Source: Candidatus Symbiobacter sp.
Lineage (GTDB): Bacteria > Pseudomonadota > Alphaproteobacteria > Elsterales > Elsteraceae
Length of the DNA stretch: 7,884 nucleotides
Assembly (NCBI GenBank): GCA_030054015.1
Contig: JASGCR010000091.1
Location: 1-7,884, forward strand
Reading direction: 5' to 3'
This document shows, piece by piece, positions 4,171 through 7,884 of this stretch. The position numbers and the translations under genes were made by a program. Numbering within the stretch: position 1 is the stretch's first letter; the number at the start of each line of letters is the position of its first letter. Under the pieces are notes generated by a model. It was not told where the DNA came from. It searched no databases and was given only the letters and a program-made list of their open reading frames with translations.

Positions 4171-7100
4171 CTATCCTCTATCCCCAATAATCGTCGCCAC
4201 ATAACGCCGGGAAACCTTCTCAGGCAAACTGTTTTGCGCCAAGCGGTCGGCCAGGCACGACCAATCCACGTGATCGAGCAATTGGTCTTGGTTGAAACAG
4301 CTAAACACGATTTTCTCAAGGCCGGTGGCGGGATCGACCTGGCGTTGCAAACATTGGGCGCAGATTTCCTTCATCATACATTGCATCGGTGAGTTGATGC
4401 TGCCAATGCCAATCGCGTCTTGGTTAAGATAGGGGGCAAGCGTGGCATGACGCGCCGCCGCCACCGCCGCCATCATGCGGTCGGAACCAATCGCAATCAC
4501 CCGCTTGACCTCGGATAATTTAATCGGCATAGCCCCCAATTGGCCGCCGCCATAGGCCGCCATGGCCGCCACAATATTGCCGACGAAATTTTTATCGTGC
4601 GGGCGGGTGGGGGTAAAGCCGGGGGCCTGGTCACAGCACCAGACCACGATGTCGGCGGCTTGCTCGATCTCGGCGATTTTGTAGCGGTCTTGCAAGGTTT
4701 TATAGCCCGCGAAATACAAGACTTTGCCGCCCGCATCACGAATGGCGCGGCCAATGGAAAACAGCACCGCATTGCCCAAACCGCCGCCGACCAACATCAC
4801 GGTCTCGCCGGGTGCGATTTCGGTGGGTGCGCCGGTCGGCCCCATCAACACCACCGGCTCGCCAGGCTTGAGCTTTTGGCATAAAGACGAGCCGCCGCCC
4901 ATTTCCAGCACAATCATCGAAATGGTGCCGGCTTTGGGGTCGGCAGTGGCCCCGGTCAAAGCCAGGCCCTCCATCGCCAAAATGGTTGAATTTTCGCCCT
5001 GCCGGATGCGTTCGGCATTGGCTTCGTAATTTTGCAGGCGGAAAAATTGGCCGGGTTGAAAGGCCTGCGCCGCCAGCGGGGCCTTCACCACCACCTCGAT
5101 AATATTGGGGGTCAGGCGATTCACCGCCACCACAATCGGTCGCAAATCGCGCGATAAATTTTGGCTTAATTCATGACTGGCTTTTTTATCCAAGACAGGT
5201 CTTCGTTCCCGCAATATCTCCGACACGACTGGATAACCGTTTTTGGCACTCGCCATGGCTTTGACGACATTGCCGGCAAAGGACGGATGCAAATCGCCAA
5301 AAAACGTTACGGCGCGGCCATCGGCCTCGCGGTGAATGATCATTTCCGCCAGGGTGGGTTTGGCAAGTCGCTCCGGGCTGGTTTTATCCCCGGCCTGGGT
5401 AAAGGCCTGGAAATATTTGCCGTCCAGCGTGTAATTTTGCGGTTCTTCGCGTTGCAGCACGGTGTTGGGCTGGGTGCCAGCCGCGACCAAAATGGCACGG
5501 GCGGGAATGACGGATTCAAATTTTGTCCCGTCTGACTCACCGGCCACCCGCAATCCTTGCGCCGCGCCATATTGATCAATCTCCACCGCAACGGGGGCAA
5601 GGTTTTCACTGAAAAAAATGCCTTCTTCCATGCCTTTCTGGACTTCTTCGTGATTGAGGGTGTAACTGGGGGCATCGACCAGGCGGCGGCGATAGACCAG
5701 GGTCGCGCCGCCCCAGCGTTGCAGCAGGGATATTTCATCGGCCACCCGATTTTCACGCGCGGCGGCGGCACGCTCGGCCCGCAAGGCGGTGGCGTGGGCG
5801 ATAAATTCCTCGGCAATTTCGGTATCCTCCGCCGTCCAGCCTTGGCGGGCCGCCGCAATCCCCCCCTGATTAACCCCCTGGGCGGCGACCAGTTTTTCAT
5901 AGCGGGTCAAAAATTTCTCGACCTGCACGCGGTAATAAGCCAAAGCCTCGGTCGCCGTGTCAATCGCGGTGAGGCCGCCGCCAATCACCACGACGGGCAG
6001 GCGCAATTGCAAATTGGCGAGCGAGTCCGCCTTGGCCGCGCCAGTCAATTGCAACGCCATCAAAAAGTCCGAGGCTTGCCGCACCCCCTTGGCGAGGAAA
6101 TTGGGCAAACCGAGCAAGGTTGGCCGTCCCGCCCCCAGACACAGGGCAATATGGTCAAATCCCATCGCAAAGGCCTGGTCGGTGGTGAGCGTGCCGCCAA
6201 AGCGTACCCCGCCGAATAATTGATATTCCGCCCGCCGCTCCAACAATAACCGCACCAATTTCAGGAAATTTTTGTTCCACCGCACCGTGATGCCATATTC
6301 GGCCACGCCGCCAAACCCGGCCAATGTTCGTTCGTCCAAATTTTCAAACAAATCTTTGCTGTGTTCGATTAAAGCGAAATCGGCGGGTGCGGATGAGAAG
6401 GTTTGCTGATTAAAATCACGACCGACCAGATCAGCCGCAAGCGGCTCGATTTTCAAGCCGTCAATCGCCACCACCTGGTGGCCGTCATTCATGAGATGAT
6501 GGGCGAGGGTATAGCCCGCCGGGCCTTGCCCCACCACCAAAACCTGGTACCCCGATGGTGGCAAGGGCAGCGGGCGGCGGAAATTAAGCGGATTCCACCG
6601 CGTGAGCAGGCTGTAAATTTCAAAGCCAAACGGCAATTCCAACACGTCTTTTAAAGTGCGGGTTTCGATTTGGGGAATATCGACCGCCTCTTGTTTTTGA
6701 TAGATGCAGGATTTCATGCAATCATTGCAGATGCGGTGGCCGGTGGCGGCGAGCATCGGATTATCGATAATGGCGGTGGCCAGGGCCCCAATCGGTATCC
6801 CGCCCGCCTTTAATTCATTCATCTCCGAGATTTTTTCATCGAGTGGACAGCCCGCCAAATTCACCCCCAGCGGCGATTTTTTGAAGCGGTTGGCCGCGCC
6901 TGGTTTTTCTTTCAAGCCGGTTGAACATGAATCGCGCCCCTGGTGGTGGCACCAAATGCAGTAATTGGCTTGGTCGAGCGCACCTTCTAAATCCATGCCC
7001 GCGTCGGTGAGGGCAAAACCGCTCCGTTGCCGCAATTCATGATGGCCGGTGTCCAATGCCATGCGGCGCACGCCATGTACGGTCGTGGTTTTTACCGCCA

Positions 7101-7725
7101 CCAGATTCATCGGGTCGATTTTGGCGGGTTGGTGGAATAATGTGCCGTTTTTATGGCGGTGTTGCCCTTCGGGGCTGTACAATGCCCAGGCCGCGTACCG
7201 TGCCAGGATATTTAAGGTTTCAACTGGAGTGTCATCGCCGGTGGGATCAACCCGCAATGGCGGGGCGGGCGGATCGGGCGGGGTGATTAAATCGAGCAAA
7301 TGCTGGGTTTTATGGGCGAAATAGGTCTCATCCACCGGCCAGCCGACGATGGGTTCGACCTCGTTTTCCAGGGCGGCGAGGTCAAATTGCGCGGTTTGTT
7401 CGGCGGTGAATTCCTTGGCCACGCGGCGTTGGACAAAATTGCGTTTGACGGCAGCCACCGGTTGGTAGCGGGCGTGGCGGGCTTTTAATTTGCTGAGTTC
7501 ATCCTCAATATCAAATAACAGGCCAAGAAATTCTTCGAGCGACGGGGCGAGGGCAAGAATCAGTTCGGATTCTTGGAGGTCATTTAATGTGTCCGGTGCC
7601 GCCCGCGCCGCCATGAGTTGGTTATACAAAGCGAGGTCATGGTCTTCTAGGCGGTCAAGAAAGGCCGCATCTAATTTGACGAGACCGTCGCGGGTGTATA
7701 GTTCCTGGGCTGAGAGTGTGAACAT
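4171..7725 (-). CDS. Single-chain iron-sulfur flavoprotein: GltD/NfnB-like half fused to PyrK/NfnA-like half
   Basis: The 1184-residue cytoplasmic protein (no signal peptide or membrane segment seen) combines two redox modules. Residues 1-250 are an unrecognised extension. Residues 256-354 resemble the GltD/NfnB/dihydropyrimidine dehydrogenase iron-sulfur domain, with seven Cys (256, 259, 267, 293, 333, 336, 340). Glu354 in PQIET sits where an eighth, non-Cys ligand is expected, so two [4Fe-4S] clusters are likely. An FAD motif GQGPAG follows (399-404), then an NAD(P)H motif VVVIGGGLTAID (578-589), interrupted by a helical insertion of about 75 residues (597-671), and an AAGTQPN loop (748-754). 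From 861 a ferredoxin-reductase/PyrK fold follows, with PGQFFRLQ (891-898, flavin), VGGGLGNAV (979-987, nucleotide) and Cys1116, 1122, 1125 and 1143 (probable [2Fe-2S]). The start has GGAAAGGGG 11 nt upstream, slightly far. It may move electrons between NAD(P)H and an unknown partner; acting as GbcA reductase is speculation. Confidence 0.85.
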   Translation of the reverse strand: MFTLSAQELYTRDGLVKLDAAFLDRLEDHDLALYNQLMAARAAPDTLNDLQESELILALAPSLEEFLGLLFDIEDELSKLKARHARYQPVAAVKRNFVQRRVAKEFTAEQTAQFDLAALENEVEPIVGWPVDETYFAHKTQHLLDLITPPDPPAPPLRVDPTGDDTPVETLNILARYAAWALYSPEGQHRHKNGTLFHQPAKIDPMNLVAVKTTTVHGVRRMALDTGHHELRQRSGFALTDAGMDLEGALDQANYCIWCHHQGRDSCSTGLKEKPGAANRFKKSPLGVNLAGCPLDEKISEMNELKAGGIPIGALATAIIDNPMLAATGHRICNDCMKSCIYQKQEAVDIPQIETRTLKDVLELPFGFEIYSLLTRWNPLNFRRPLPLPPSGYQVLVVGQGPAGYTLAHHLMNDGHQVVAIDGLKIEPLAADLVGRDFNQQTFSSAPADFALIEHSKDLFENLDERTLAGFGGVAEYGITVRWNKNFLKLVRLLLERRAEYQLFGGVRFGGTLTTDQAFAMGFDHIALCLGAGRPTLLGLPNFLAKGVRQASDFLMALQLTGAAKADSLANLQLRLPVVVIGGGLTAIDTATEALAYYRVQVEKFLTRYEKLVAAQGVNQGGIAAARQGWTAEDTEIAEEFIAHATALRAERAAAARENRVADEISLLQRWGGATLVYRRRLVDAPSYTLNHEEVQKGMEEGIFFSENLAPVAVEIDQYGAAQGLRVAGESDGTKFESVIPARAILVAAGTQPNTVLQREEPQNYTLDGKYFQAFTQAGDKTSPERLAKPTLAEMIIHREADGRAVTFFGDLHPSFAGNVVKAMASAKNGYPVVSEILRERRPVLDKKASHELSQNLSRDLRPIVVAVNRLTPNIIEVVVKAPLAAQAFQPGQFFRLQNYEANAERIRQGENSTILAMEGLALTGATADPKAGTISMIVLEMGGGSSLCQKLKPGEPVVLMGPTGAPTEIAPGETVMLVGGGLGNAVLFSIGRAIRDAGGKVLYFAGYKTLQDRYKIAEIEQAADIVVWCCDQAPGFTPTRPHDKNFVGNIVAAMAAYGGGQLGAMPIKLSEVKRVIAIGSDRMMAAVAAARHATLAPYLNQDAIGIGSINSPMQCMMKEICAQCLQRQVDPATGLEKIVFSCFNQDQLLDHVDWSCLADRLAQNSLPEKVSRRYVATIIGDRG

Positions 7726-7765
7726 TTTTATTGCGACCCCTTTCCAATTCAGTCATTTTGACATA

Positions 7766-7794
7766 CCTTTACCCTACCCGTTTCACCCTGTCAA
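7766..7794 (-). promoter_or_regulatory. Possible sigma-70-like promoter for the flavoprotein gene
   Basis: Read on the - strand, a perfect TTGACA (7794-7789) is followed after 17 bp by TAAAGG (7771-7766), a 3/6 match to the -10 consensus. Transcription would start about 35 nt before the ATG at 7725, and the leader carries the GGAAAGGGG ribosome-binding sequence (7745-7737). The perfect -35 box and standard spacing make this the best promoter candidate in the window, despite the weak -10. Confidence 0.42.
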
Positions 7795-7839
7795 AGTTTT
7801 CACCCATGTTGCTTGCCTCCCCTCAATATTTAAAAGGAA

Positions 7840-7884
7840 GAGCGTCAAAAAGAGAGCGTCATTACCCGCCGGACTGCAAGCGGT
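7840..7884 (+). repeat. Composite palindromic element, copy 4 (right part cut by window edge)
   Basis: One GAGCGTCAAAAA unit (7840-7851) leads into GAGCGTCATTACCCGCC (7854-7870), the outer arm of the element. The first bases of hairpin A follow, GGACTGCAAGCGGT (7871-7884), close to hairpin A of copy 3 (GGAGTGCAAGCGGA). The rest of the element lies beyond the window. It sits upstream of the promoter candidate of the flavoprotein gene. Confidence 0.85.

Noticed and set aside
5557..6219. 220-codon open frame on the + strand inside the flavoprotein gene
   Set aside because: It is antisense to the conserved FAD and NAD(P)H motifs of the - strand gene, and its translation shows no recognisable motif.

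Overview
The window looks like chromosomal DNA of a moderately GC-rich proteobacterium, most likely an alphaproteobacterium. This is inferred from the gene types (SoxG, a GbcA-type Rieske oxygenase, a hexameric-type alanine dehydrogenase) and from the abundant intergenic palindromes; no marker gene fixes the taxon. Four genes are well supported. On the + strand are a sarcosine oxidase gamma subunit (228-854), alanine dehydrogenase (973-2085) and a glycine-betaine-monooxygenase-like Rieske oxygenase (2559-3839). On the - strand, convergent with the last of these, is an 1184-residue iron-sulfur flavoprotein (4171-7725).

Three of the genes fit one theme. GbcA-type enzymes start the demethylation of glycine betaine towards dimethylglycine and sarcosine. 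Sarcosine oxidase, of which SoxG is the small subunit, converts sarcosine to glycine. Alanine dehydrogenase links alanine and pyruvate and, in some organisms, glycine and glyoxylate. The reductase GbcB, the other Sox subunits and dimethylglycine dehydrogenase are absent from this window. The large flavoprotein joins a GltD/NfnB-like half (two predicted [4Fe-4S] sites, FAD and NAD(P)H folds) to a PyrK/NfnA-like half (FAD, NAD(P)H, one four-Cys site). It is therefore a single-chain electron-transfer enzyme of unknown physiological partner.

The most unusual content lies between the genes. Every long intergenic space (1-227, 2086-2558, 3840-4170, 7726-7884) holds a copy, two of them cut by the window edge, of one composite palindromic element. 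Each element has two inverted hairpin units, bordered TCATTACCCG / CGGGTAAT, around a CAGGAGT-loop-ACTCCTG linker. The hairpin arms differ in sequence between copies but almost always stay perfectly paired. The complete copy at 3967-4120 can fold as a perfect four-stem cloverleaf. A paired substitution in the copy at 2311-2455 shows that each half is conserved as its own hairpin. The elements carry end duplications, one tandem array of a 15-16 bp unit (3861-3966), and a second hairpin nested in an arm (65-123).

A second, unrelated palindrome of similar architecture (2128-2223, a perfect 35-bp stem) lies next to one copy. Four alternating inverted copies of a CTGAANAAGTCC motif bracket the two. 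The architecture resembles REPINs and the Neisseria dRS3-type ATTCCC...GGGAAT repeats. No transposase or other mobilising gene is visible in the window.
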